Assembly (NCBI GenBank): GCA_000403475.2
Contig: KE159795.1
Span: 1,452,969 to 1,516,968, forward strand
DNA from: Lachnospiraceae bacterium MD308
GTDB lineage: Bacteria; Bacillota; Clostridia; Lachnospirales; Lachnospiraceae
Length of the DNA: 64,000 nucleotides
Direction: 5' to 3'
The translations under genes were made by a program, and so were the position numbers. Below are positions 17,526 through 25,866 of the stretch, piece by piece (position 1 is the stretch's first letter; every line of letters begins with the position of its first letter). The notes under the pieces were generated by a model. The model was not told where the DNA came from. It saw only the letters and a program-made list of their open reading frames with translations, and did no database searches.

Positions 17526-19589
17526 ATGCAGTCTTTAAGTAAGATTATTGGAAAACGGATTTGTTGCATTACATGGATTCTATCGCTTTTGCTGCTTATG
17601 GTTTTGTTGACATTTCAGTTGACACATGAGCGTCACAAGGCTTATCTGGATGCAAATCGCACCTTTCTTCAAATGGAACAGATATTAGCTGAAAATCAGG
17701 AAGAGCTTGTCAAAATTGAGGAAGCATACAAGCTGGACTGCATCCACGCAGCAGAGGAAGTGTCCCGCATTTTAGACAAAAATCCAGAGGCGATTTATTC
17801 TATCGACAGGCTCAAACAGATTGCGGAAGAAACGGTGGTAGACGAAATTCATATTTTTGACCAGAAAGGAGAATTATTTTCTGGCACAGAGCCGCAATAT
17901 TATGGTTATACGATGGATTCTATCGAATCAATGAACTTTTTCAAACCTATGCTTACGGATAAATCCTTACAAATGGTCCAAGATGTCACAGAAAATATGG
18001 CAGAAGGGAATCCGATGCAATATTCAGCAGTCTGGAACGACAGTGGGAGGTTTATTATACAAGTCGGAATAAGTCCGGTTTACTTTATGCTGGCATCGCA
18101 GAAGAATGATATCTCTTACATTTTTTCTTTGTTCCGCGTAAATCCAAACGTAAGCTATTATGCTATTGATGAGAAAAGTGAGGTAATTATAGGGTCCAAC
18201 CGTTTGCAAGCTGTGGGAATCAAATGTTCTGATGAGGGGTTCCAGTTTGAGGATATAAAAAATAAGCCAAAAGGCTTTTACAGCAAAATCAATGGACAAA
18301 ATTCGTTCTGCGTGTTCAAAAAAATTGGTTCCAGTTATATCGGACGGATAATTTCTATCAATTATCTATACCAGGATATTCCTCATCTTATGCCGCTTAT
18401 TTTGGCTGGCCTGATGATAATATCGTTTATCCTGACAATATTGATCAGAGGATATATGGATAGATTTGTGGTGAAAAAAATCCAAGATGTGATACAGAAG
18501 CTGAAATTGATCATGGAAGGCAACCTGGAAGAGCGGGTCAATGTCCAGGGCAGTCTGGAATTTTTAGAACTTAGCAGCTACATCAACCAAATGGTTCAGA
18601 ATTTAACAAATGCCAATGATATAGAGCAGCACATTAACAAAGCCCTGCGAACTGCATTGAAAGCGGGCGAGCCAGAAAAATCCCTGAAGTGCATATTGGA
18701 ATATTTAGGCAGGTTATTGTGCGGAAAGCGGTCCTATATATTTGAAAGAAACAAACTGGGGGGTGATGACAATACCTATGAGTGGGTTGCAGAAGGAGTT
18801 ATGGCAGAAAAAGATAATCTGCAAAATCTCCCGTCTGAGGTCTGTGAACATTGGTATAAAATGTTTGCAGAAAATGAATATATAATGTTTGAAAATATAG
18901 TGGAAATGAAGCAAACAGACCCTCTTCAGTACGAAAATCTAAAAAAACAGGGTATAGTATCCATCGCAGTAGTCCCATTACGTGATAGCGATAATGTGGT
19001 TGGATTTTATGGAGTGGATGACCCACCTGCGGAAATGTTAGCTCATACCACAACTATGCTCCGTGTCATGGGACATTTTATCGAAGCATTGCTTAGGACA
19101 AGAGATCTTGTAAGAAACCTGAAGCGGATGTCTTACTTAGACCAGTTGACTCAGATTGGGAATCGCCATGCACTCTGGGAATACATAGACAAAACACAGA
19201 GCAAAGATATTAGTATCGGTATTATTTACTGCGATATTACAGGCTTAAAATGGGTAAACGATAACGAAGGCCATGAAGCTGGTGACCGGTTAATCCTCTC
19301 CGCCTGTGAATGTATGAAAAAGGCGTTACATGGCTATGAGCTGTTTCGCTTGGGCGGCGATGAGCTGTTGGCGGTGTGTACCAGAATCAGCGAAGCAGAG
19401 CTACATGAAAGCGTAAAGCAGCTTACAGGCAGCATGAATGAATACGCCGTTGTACTGGCCGTTGGAGCTGCTTGGAAAAGTGACTGTACAGAAGGGATAA
19501 GCGGTATAATGGCCGAGGCGGAAAATTTGATGTATAAGGACAAAGCGGCATATTACGCCGCCACCGGAATCGAAAGAAGGCGGCAGTGA
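17526..19589 (+). CDS. Membrane diguanylate cyclase with GAF domain (687 aa)
   Basis: TM1 (about residues 12-32) and a large extracellular sensor region (about 35-285) are followed by TM2 (about 288-310), a HAMP-like helix (about 312-365), a GAF-like domain (about 375-530) and a C-terminal GGDEF domain. Its A-site reads LGGDELL (GGDEL at 610-614), a conservative variant likely still able to make c-di-GMP. The metal-site motif YCDITGLKWVND is present, as is MSYLDQLTQIGNR at the domain start. AGGAGGGG precedes the ATG. Base composition is more AT-rich than the element backbone, in keeping with separate acquisition. With the upstream phosphodiesterase it forms an opposing c-di-GMP pair. The leader 17402-17525 shows no c-di-GMP riboswitch that I could recognise. 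Confidence 0.88.
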   Translation: MQSLSKIIGKRICCITWILSLLLLMVLLTFQLTHERHKAYLDANRTFLQMEQILAENQEELVKIEEAYKLDCIHAAEEVSRILDKNPEAIYSIDRLKQIAEETVVDEIHIFDQKGELFSGTEPQYYGYTMDSIESMNFFKPMLTDKSLQMVQDVTENMAEGNPMQYSAVWNDSGRFIIQVGISPVYFMLASQKNDISYIFSLFRVNPNVSYYAIDEKSEVIIGSNRLQAVGIKCSDEGFQFEDIKNKPKGFYSKINGQNSFCVFKKIGSSYIGRIISINYLYQDIPHLMPLILAGLMIISFILTILIRGYMDRFVVKKIQDVIQKLKLIMEGNLEERVNVQGSLEFLELSSYINQMVQNLTNANDIEQHINKALRTALKAGEPEKSLKCILEYLGRLLCGKRSYIFERNKLGGDDNTYEWVAEGVMAEKDNLQNLPSEVCEHWYKMFAENEYIMFENIVEMKQTDPLQYENLKKQGIVSIAVVPLRDSDNVVGFYGVDDPPAEMLAHTTTMLRVMGHFIEALLRTRDLVRNLKRMSYLDQLTQIGNRHALWEYIDKTQSKDISIGIIYCDITGLKWVNDNEGHEAGDRLILSACECMKKALHGYELFRLGGDELLAVCTRISEAELHESVKQLTGSMNEYAVVLAVGAAWKSDCTEGISGIMAEAENLMYKDKAAYYAATGIERRRQ

Positions 19590-19694
19590 AAAATGGGATG
19601 GTTACTCCCCTTCCTGATGCTTCGCATTATATTAAAAGAATCATCTGCATATGGGGTATTTATTTTGTGAATGAGAGGAGAAATTAAGTATATC

Positions 19695-19844
19695 ATGGAT
19701 TCTTATCAAGAAAAGGAAAAGAAGAAATATAGGGTAAGGTTTAGTGGATGGATGATATTTAAGATGGTTGCCTGGATAACCATAATTCTTCTTGCTTTAG
19801 CTTTGCCGATTGCAATAATCGTTTTTAATATTGTAAATAAATAG
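19695..19844 (+). CDS. Small single-pass membrane protein (49 aa)
   Basis: A short gene between the cyclase and the chemoreceptor. The ATG at 19695 is preceded by GAGAGGAG at about 19673-19680, somewhat far away. The peptide starts MDSYQEKEKKKYRVRFSGWM and continues into a hydrophobic helix (about residues 21-46), with a charged cytoplasmic-like N-terminus. It fills the gap neatly and stops 32 bp before the receptor start. No family is recognised. It could modulate the membrane-bound cyclase or receptor, which is speculation. Confidence 0.55.
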   Translation: MDSYQEKEKKKYRVRFSGWMIFKMVAWITIILLALALPIAIIVFNIVNK

Positions 19845-19876
19845 ATGCTATAATAATTTTTTAGGAGGAATGAGTT

Positions 19877-21664
19877 ATGCTCAAAAATATGAAAACAAGA
19901 AATAGTTTGCTGCTTGGCTATGGTATTACGATTGGAATTTCCGTAATTCTGATCCTGATCTGTCTGCTTATGATGCTCAATATCAAGGGTAAATACGACG
20001 TACTGCTTGATAAAGACGCCGCAGCGAATCAGGATATTTTGTACTGCCGGGTCAATGCGCTGCTGGTAGGGCGGAACATCCGCGACTCCTATCTTGTCCC
20101 CGGTTCTGAGGCCAACGAGGGGCTGCTCCAGACGGCGGAAAAAGCGCAGGCCAACCTGTTTGCCAGTATGGAATCGTTGAAGGAACATTTCCCGTCTCAG
20201 CTGGAGCGCAGTATATTAGACGAGTATATTACGACCGTTACTAACTGGGCTAATACGAATCCGGACCTGATTGAGTGGTATCGCCAATATGCCAGGACCG
20301 GGAATGAATCGTATCTTGAAAAGGGCATCGATTTTATCTATGAGGTAGATACGCCTGACCAGGAGAAGATGGCCGTCGCCGCAACAGCTTTGGACAATTA
20401 TTTGGTTCAAGCCATGGCTGCCGAACGCCAGCGCATTGGAATTACAATCAATATCATCACGGCTGTCGTTGCTTTGGTTTCGGTGATTGCCACGATTGCG
20501 GTCATTGCGCTGGCTCTCATAATTATTAAGACCATCACCATTCCTGTTTCCCAAGTTCAGAGCGCCCTGGTCGGATTTTCGCAGGGCAATCTGGACATTC
20601 CCGTTGATTATCAGAGCAAGAGCGAGTTGGGCGTGATGTGTGATGCCCTGCGCAGCAGTCAAGCGACCCTCTCCGGTGTCATTCAGGACGAGGCATACTT
20701 GCTCAAGGAGATGGCGGGCGGAAATTTTGATATACATAGCAAAGACGACACTATGTATGTCGGTGCGCTGGAAACCGTTATTGAATCTATCCGGAGCATC
20801 AATCATCAACTCAGTGATGCGCTCCTGCAAATTGCCCAGGGGACAGACCAGGTTTCCGCCGGTGCGGATCAGGTGTCAACCGGCGCTCAGTCTTTGGCTC
20901 AGGGCGCGACTGAACAGGCCAGCACACTTCAGGAATTGACAGCAACCATTATGGATATTTCTGAGGCATCCAATCAGACTGACCTTGCTGCCAAAGACGC
21001 GAAAGCCAGCGTCCAAACGGCAGGCACGCAAGTAGAAAAAATGAATCAACAGGTAAATGTTTTGAATCAGGCGATGAATAAAATTGCGCTTTCGTCTGAG
21101 GAAATGGGCAAGATTATCAAGACGATTGAGGATATTGCGTTCCAGACGAATATCCTGGCTTTGAACGCTGCGGTTGAGGCTGCTCGCGCCGGTACTGCCG
21201 GAAAGGGGTTTGCGGTAGTGGCGGACGAGGTGCGCAGTTTGGCGGCTAAATCCGATGAATCTGCCAAAGCCACTAAGGAACTGATTGACAGTGCCATCAG
21301 CTCTGTTCAGGAGGGAAGTGATATCGTCGAACACGTCACTCAAGCTTTAGTTGAATGCAAGATCTTAACTGACGAAGTTGTGAAACGTGTGGATGTGGTT
21401 ACTAATGGTGTTGAAGTTCAAACTGTATCTATCAAACAAGTGACCGAAAGTATTGACCAGCTTTCCTCAGTGGTTCAAACAAACTCTGCAACAAGCGAAG
21501 AATCTGCGGCAGCCAGTGAGGAACTTGCAAGTCAGGCCGTTACAATCAAGAATCTGGTGGGACGTTTCAGGCTTCGCCGTACAGATGACCATATTTATCC
21601 GGCAGCTCCCACTACTCGTACTAAAAAAACTGTTGTTAGTGGCATAGATGAGGGTAAATACTAA
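19877..21664 (+). CDS. Methyl-accepting chemotaxis protein (595 aa)
   Basis: Topology is classical: TM1 at about residues 13-35, a periplasmic-type four-helix ligand domain (about 36-188), TM2 (about 190-215), HAMP (about 216-268) and a long cytoplasmic coiled coil. The kinase-control tip is present ([20 protein letters not shown], near 416-435, then [13 protein letters not shown]). AGGAGGAATG precedes the ATG. It should signal through CheW to a CheA kinase. A CheW gene follows after 75 bp but no CheA is in the window, so it must plug into a host chemotaxis array or act by other means. Its place after two c-di-GMP enzymes suggests a joint motility/adhesion module. Confidence 0.92.
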   Translation: MLKNMKTRNSLLLGYGITIGISVILILICLLMMLNIKGKYDVLLDKDAAANQDILYCRVNALLVGRNIRDSYLVPGSEANEGLLQTAEKAQANLFASMESLKEHFPSQLERSILDEYITTVTNWANTNPDLIEWYRQYARTGNESYLEKGIDFIYEVDTPDQEKMAVAATALDNYLVQAMAAERQRIGITINIITAVVALVSVIATIAVIALALIIIKTITIPVSQVQSALVGFSQGNLDIPVDYQSKSELGVMCDALRSSQATLSGVIQDEAYLLKEMAGGNFDIHSKDDTMYVGALETVIESIRSINHQLSDALLQIAQGTDQVSAGADQVSTGAQSLAQGATEQASTLQELTATIMDISEASNQTDLAAKDAKASVQTAGTQVEKMNQQVNVLNQAMNKIALSSEEMGKIIKTIEDIAFQTNILALNAAVEAARAGTAGKGFAVVADEVRSLAAKSDESAKATKELIDSAISSVQEGSDIVEHVTQALVECKILTDEVVKRVDVVTNGVEVQTVSIKQVTESIDQLSSVVQTNSATSEESAAASEELASQAVTIKNLVGRFRLRRTDDHIYPAAPTTRTKKTVVSGIDEGKY

Positions 21665-21739
21665 AAAACTTTGACACTTGGTTTACGAGATGGGCGCATG
21701 ATGTTTTTTGAATCTTTGAATAGAAAGGAGCTTTGTGTT

Positions 21740-22315
21740 TTGCAATTACAAGAGGTTAAAGATGCAATTATTTCACAGATTGAAAACCTGTCAAATAATC
21801 AAATAGAATCGGTTTGGACTTATCTGCAAGAATTAACAGAGGCAAAAAATCATCAGGTAGATTTATTAAATCAATATCTGACATTCTGGTGTGATAAACA
21901 ATTACTTGGCATTAGAATAACTAAGATTGTAGAAGTGATCTCAATGATTGAGATTACTCCGCTACCGGATTTTCCGCCATATATGACAGGGATTATTTCT
22001 TTACGGGACAACATGATTCCTGTCATGGATCTGAGGCTAAGGCTTGGAAATACGGAAACGCCTTATAACAACCATACCTGCATCGTTATTGTTGACATTC
22101 AAGGTCGTTCTTTTGGTTTGATTGTAGATGCGGTGAATGATGTGGAAAGGATTCCTGAACACGAAATATGCCCTCCGCCAACGCAAACAAACTGTGACGC
22201 GAGCTATTTAGAAGGAATTGCGAAGCGTGAACACATCATTTTGATATTATCTATTGACTACTTATTAAGCGAAAATGAGATCAATTCGATTTTGAACTTG
22301 CCTGATGGCGTATAA
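21740..22315 (+). CDS. cheW: CheW-like coupling protein (191 aa)
   Basis: The CheW domain spans about residues 47-185, with FWCDKQLLGIRITKIVEVIS, PDFPPYMTGIISLRDNMIPV and RSFGLIVDAVNDVERI. The start is proposed at the TTG at 21740 because AAAGGAG (21724-21730) is placed 9 bases before it; ATG 21698 and earlier in-frame starts lack a site. An extra helical N-terminal segment of about 45 residues is longer than usual for CheW. It should bridge the adjacent chemoreceptor to a CheA. The gene ends the signalling cargo, with a terminator about 280 bp downstream. Confidence 0.85.
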   Translation: MQLQEVKDAIISQIENLSNNQIESVWTYLQELTEAKNHQVDLLNQYLTFWCDKQLLGIRITKIVEVISMIEITPLPDFPPYMTGIISLRDNMIPVMDLRLRLGNTETPYNNHTCIVIVDIQGRSFGLIVDAVNDVERIPEHEICPPPTQTNCDASYLEGIAKREHIILILSIDYLLSENEINSILNLPDGV

Positions 22316-22849
22316 AAATGTGACGATCTTCAAAATGTGTAATTTAGTATTATTGACCCAAACAAGGTCAAAAAAGGCAGGAAGGGAGCGGCGTCAGCCT
22401 TGGAGTTACCCGAAACTACACAACCAAATACCGTTGTGAGGTAATTAGGTGCCGCAATCCCGGCTGACCCATACCTTCTTTGTCGCATAGCGGTTAATTT
22501 TATGGAGGCCGTATATGCGTAAACGTCCCTTTTGATCGATCTCTGCCCTTATGGGGCAGAGGCTGGAAAAACAGTATAACACACCCAAACAGGGCGCAGA
22601 TGATACATCAGTCATCTGCGCCCTGTTTTTGTCTGCACTTTTTCGGCAAAAAGAAAGAACATTCTGGCAAAAAATACAAAAAGTGCGCCGCCTGGGAGCA
22701 GAGGAACGACAAGCCACCCCCTGCTCCGCACCTTTTCTACATAGTCCGTCAATCGGACAGGCACCATTGTCTGTGCGGCCCCGGATGCCGGTCCCCGCCT
22801 CCATTCGATTCACCCGTCAACCACGCTTGAATCGAAATGGAGGAACACT
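22316..22849 (+). other. 534-bp non-coding gap at the cargo's right side
   Basis: No credible gene is visible; several frames are open only by chance. It holds a small hairpin CTCTGCCC-TTATG-GGGCAGAG (22541-22561), the terminator at 22590-22630, and the leader of the sigma-like gene. The junction between cargo and element backbone is probably in this gap, but I see no repeat matching the left side of the cargo. Confidence 0.5.
22590..22630 (+). terminator. Strong Rho-independent terminator
   Basis: CAGGGCGCAGATGA pairs perfectly over 14 bp with TCATCTGCGCCCTG around an 8-base loop, followed by TTTTTG. Confidence 0.85.
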
Positions 22850-23320
22850 ATGGGATTTCACTATGGATATGAGAAAAAGAAGTTTGATAAGGAATGGACC
22901 CGGCTGGAACAGGAATACCGCGCAGCCGGTATGAGCGATACGCAGATCGCGGCCATGAAGGAATATGACTGGGACTGGTTTTGCAGCCAGCGGACTTACT
23001 TGAATCGGGTACAGGTCCTGCCCAGCGAACAGTGCGAGGACGAGAGCGAGCAATCCTGCCTGTTCCGAAAATTTGAATCCCTCTCCTGCACCTGGGACAC
23101 CGGGGATGTGGACGCACAGCGGTTTGGCTGGCTGTCCTCCCTGGAGGATGAATGGATGTACCGGCAGCTCTGCAAATTGTCGGAGGATGACCTGGAACTG
23201 CTGACCCTGCTCATTGTGGACGGATACCGGCAGGCCGATGTTGCAAGGCTTTGGAATTGCTCCCGGAATGTTATTTATAAGCGTTTGAAAAAAATTAAAA
23301 ATTTTTTGAAACAAGGGTGA
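22850..23320 (+). CDS. Sigma-70-like helix-turn-helix regulator of the element (156 aa)
   Basis: Starts MGFHYGYEKKKFDKEWTRLE with GGAGGA 4-5 bases upstream. The C-terminal quarter (about residues 110-156) reads LSEDDLELLTLLIVDGYRQA then VARLWNCSRNVIYKRLKKIK, a sigma region 4-type HTH. There is no region 2, so it resembles the short sigma-like regulators found near the recombinase end of Firmicutes conjugative elements rather than a complete sigma factor. It is followed by the TnpW and recombinase genes, which it may control (inference). Confidence 0.75.
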   Translation: MGFHYGYEKKKFDKEWTRLEQEYRAAGMSDTQIAAMKEYDWDWFCSQRTYLNRVQVLPSEQCEDESEQSCLFRKFESLSCTWDTGDVDAQRFGWLSSLEDEWMYRQLCKLSEDDLELLTLLIVDGYRQADVARLWNCSRNVIYKRLKKIKNFLKQG

Positions 23321-23823
23321 CAAACGGCCTTTCCCAATGCCTACCCATTGAAGGGACAAGTCCTCTTGCTCCTTCTTTGCAGCTTGACAACTGAATATAC
23401 GGCATAACAGGTACATAACCCGTATCGAAGCGGACAAGGCGCGCCGCCAGGACGGTTGCTTGCAGGAGGTGATGAAGCACAGGCAATCCGAGCGATCTAC
23501 GCAGAGCCTTAAACCCGGAGATGGCGTTCCGGGCGCGATGATGGTACGGGGGCTTAAAGATACTTCCTCACGGCCCGCCAAAGACTTGGGGGGAACCCTG
23601 CGGCATACGAGAAAAACGGTGCTGCGGAGTTATGACAGCTCTGCCGGGAGCGGCCTGTTATGTCCCCATCGTCAGGGGTGCGTGGCAAATGTGGCGAACC
23701 ATCCAAACAGAATCACAGCAGCCGTACCGGACGGTTTCCGGCGGCAACTGCCGCCCCGATCTGTCGATACGGCTGCTTTTTAACAATAGAGTGAAAACAG
23801 TTTTTGAATGGAGGTGCGTCTAT
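23321..23823 (+). other. 503-bp structured non-coding region before tnpW and the recombinases
   Basis: No convincing gene. The 3' part folds as nested stems: AGCAGCCGTA (23717-23726) pairs with TACGGCTGCT (23768-23777) followed by TTTT, enclosing GGCGGCA-ACT-GCCGCC-like pairs, which looks like a terminator or attenuator. GC-rich and purine-rich blocks upstream (23460-23640) suggest further RNA structure. A possible structured RNA or leader controlling the recombinases; no known RNA family was recognised. Confidence 0.45.
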
Positions 23824-23997
23824 ATGACCAAACAAACAACCCCAACAACCTCCTACAAAGAGGTGCGGATTGGGAAAACCATTTATCGCGTCACCAGCTT
23901 TTTTTCGGGAGAAAAGGATTTGGGAAAGACGCTGGAACAGCTGGCAGTCAGACGCGCAATGTCGGAAATTATTCCAGCTGCCAGCGGTTCCAAGTAA
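23824..23997 (+). CDS. tnpW: TnpW-like transposon-encoded protein (57 aa)
   Basis: A small protein with KEVRIGKTIYRVTSFFSGEK and a C-terminal helix (LGKTLEQLAVRRAMSEI), the pattern of the TnpW family that sits just upstream of serine recombinases in these elements. GGAGGTG at about 23811-23817 precedes the ATG. Two relatives occur elsewhere in the window (28099-28299 minus; remnant at 44122-44259). Its function is unknown to me; proximity suggests an accessory or excision-related role. Confidence 0.75.
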   Translation: MTKQTTPTTSYKEVRIGKTIYRVTSFFSGEKDLGKTLEQLAVRRAMSEIIPAASGSK

Positions 23998-24201
23998 CAA
24001 CCAGCCTCGCGGCCTGCCGTTTCTCGCCTGTCGGCTCGGTCGGTGCTTCTAACCGCCTTTGGCGCTTAGAGGTCGCCACCGGCGACCCGCACCCTTGCGC
24101 GGCGGTGGATTCTCCGGTAAGATATTCATGCAGGGTAAACCTGCGGAGCCATTTTGCCGCACGAGGTATGGATTCTGAGATGGTCGGGAGGTAAAACAAA
24201 G

Positions 24202-25866
24202 ATGATGGATACAACATACAACGTGGGCATTTACTGCCGGTTAAGTAATGACGATGAGCGCGATGGGGAATCGGTCAGCATTGAGAACCAGAAGCTGCTG
24301 CTTCAAAACTATGTCAGGCAGCGCGGATGGAATGAGGTCGATACCTACATTGATGACGGATATTCCGGCACAAACTTCAACCGCCCAGGCGTCAGGCGGT
24401 TAATCGAGGACGCAAAGGCAAAGCGGATCAATGTGATTCTGGTCAAGGACCTTTCCCGTTTTGGCCGCAACTACATCGAGTTTGGACAGTACACAGACTA
24501 TCTGTTCCCTTCTCTTGGCTGCCGGTTCATCGCTCTGAACAACGGCATCGACACCATGAGCGACAACGGAAGTACCGATGTCATGTGCTTTTTGAACTTA
24601 TTTAATGAATTTTACAGCCGGGACACCAGCAAGAAGGTCAAGGCGGTCAAAAGGGCCTGTGCCGAAAACGGAAAATTCATGGGGACCTATCCCGCTTATG
24701 GCTATCGGCGCGACCCCTTGGATAAGCACCATCTTGTGATTGATGAGGAAACTGCACCGGTTGTGCGCCGTATCTTTGAAATGCGCGCCTCCGGCATGGG
24801 GTTCCACGCTATCGCGGTGGCGCTCAATGAGGAAGGGATTCAGCCGCCCGGTGTGCTGTACTACCAGCGCAAGGGCCAGAGCGACCCCAGAAGGGTCAAC
24901 CACAAATGGGCTGACCAGACGGTAAAAAACATGGTCCGCAACGAGGTCTATATCGGAAACATGGTACAAGGCAAAAGCGGCACCCTTTCCTATAAATCCC
25001 GTAAGCTCGTGGGCAAATCAGAGGACGAGTGGATTCGGGTGGAGGGGACCCACGAGGCCATCATCCCGCGGGAACTGTGGGACACCGTAGCCAGCATCGG
25101 CAAAAAGAAAGTGCGTAAAAGCACTCCGTCCGATGGCTGCAAGAGTATCTTTACCGGCCTTGTGTACTGTGCCGACTGTGGTTTCAAAATGAGGAACCAT
25201 ATCGAGAAGTTTACCTATAAGGATGGCAGGCCGGGACGGTACAGCTCCTTTATCTGCGGCAACTACTCCCGCAGCGGACGGGGCGCGTGTACCATCCACA
25301 CGATCTACGAAACGGTGCTGACCCAGCTGGTATTGGAGGACATCCGGGAAAAGGCCCGCTTTGCCGAGTATGACCCGGACCGGCTGATGGATGAGATTCT
25401 CCGGTTGAAAGAAAAGGAATCCCATACCCGGCTTTTCTCCTATGAGCAGGAATTGAAATCCTCCCTGGCTCGTATTTCCGATTTGGAGCGCCTGATGCAG
25501 AATCTCTATGAGGATAAATGCACCGGTTCAATCCCTCAGACGGTGTTTCAGACCCTGATGCAGAAATACGAAGCGGAACGGGCGGAAAAGGCGGAGACAG
25601 TCCCGGAACTGGAAAGGAAAGTCCGGGCGCACCTGGAAAACCAGGTAGACACCGACCGCTGGCTGGAAATTATCCGGCGCTACACCGAAATCTCGGAGCT
25701 GGACGAAACCATCCTGTTTGAACTGGTAGACCGGATTGAGGTTGGCGATACCCAGATAATTAACGGACAGCGTATTTGTGAAATCAAGGTATATTACCGC
25801 TATGTCGGGAATGTGGACGCGGCGCTGGCACAGGAAAGGGGGCAGGACTATGGCGAAGCAATATAA
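24202..25866 (+). CDS. Large serine recombinase 1 (554 aa)
   Basis: The resolvase domain begins YNVGIYCRLSNDD with catalytic S15 and contains DDGYSGTNFNRPG and VKDLSRFGRNYIEF. It is followed by a recombinase domain, a zinc ribbon (CADCGFK from about residue 323, second pair about 352-364) and a coiled coil (about 420-480). Start 24202 is chosen for GGGAGG 9 bases upstream; an upstream in-frame ATG at 24154 has no such site. It overlaps the second recombinase by 17 bp, indicating coupled expression. Enzymes of this kind excise and integrate Tn4451-like and related elements, so this pair is the probable mover of the whole element. Confidence 0.93.
   Translation: MMDTTYNVGIYCRLSNDDERDGESVSIENQKLLLQNYVRQRGWNEVDTYIDDGYSGTNFNRPGVRRLIEDAKAKRINVILVKDLSRFGRNYIEFGQYTDYLFPSLGCRFIALNNGIDTMSDNGSTDVMCFLNLFNEFYSRDTSKKVKAVKRACAENGKFMGTYPAYGYRRDPLDKHHLVIDEETAPVVRRIFEMRASGMGFHAIAVALNEEGIQPPGVLYYQRKGQSDPRRVNHKWADQTVKNMVRNEVYIGNMVQGKSGTLSYKSRKLVGKSEDEWIRVEGTHEAIIPRELWDTVASIGKKKVRKSTPSDGCKSIFTGLVYCADCGFKMRNHIEKFTYKDGRPGRYSSFICGNYSRSGRGACTIHTIYETVLTQLVLEDIREKARFAEYDPDRLMDEILRLKEKESHTRLFSYEQELKSSLARISDLERLMQNLYEDKCTGSIPQTVFQTLMQKYEAERAEKAETVPELERKVRAHLENQVDTDRWLEIIRRYTEISELDETILFELVDRIEVGDTQIINGQRICEIKVYYRYVGNVDAALAQERGQDYGEAI

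Noticed and set aside
22551..22934. A 127-codon frame across the terminator before the sigma-like gene
   Set aside because: It runs through a perfect terminator hairpin and into the sigma-like gene in another frame.
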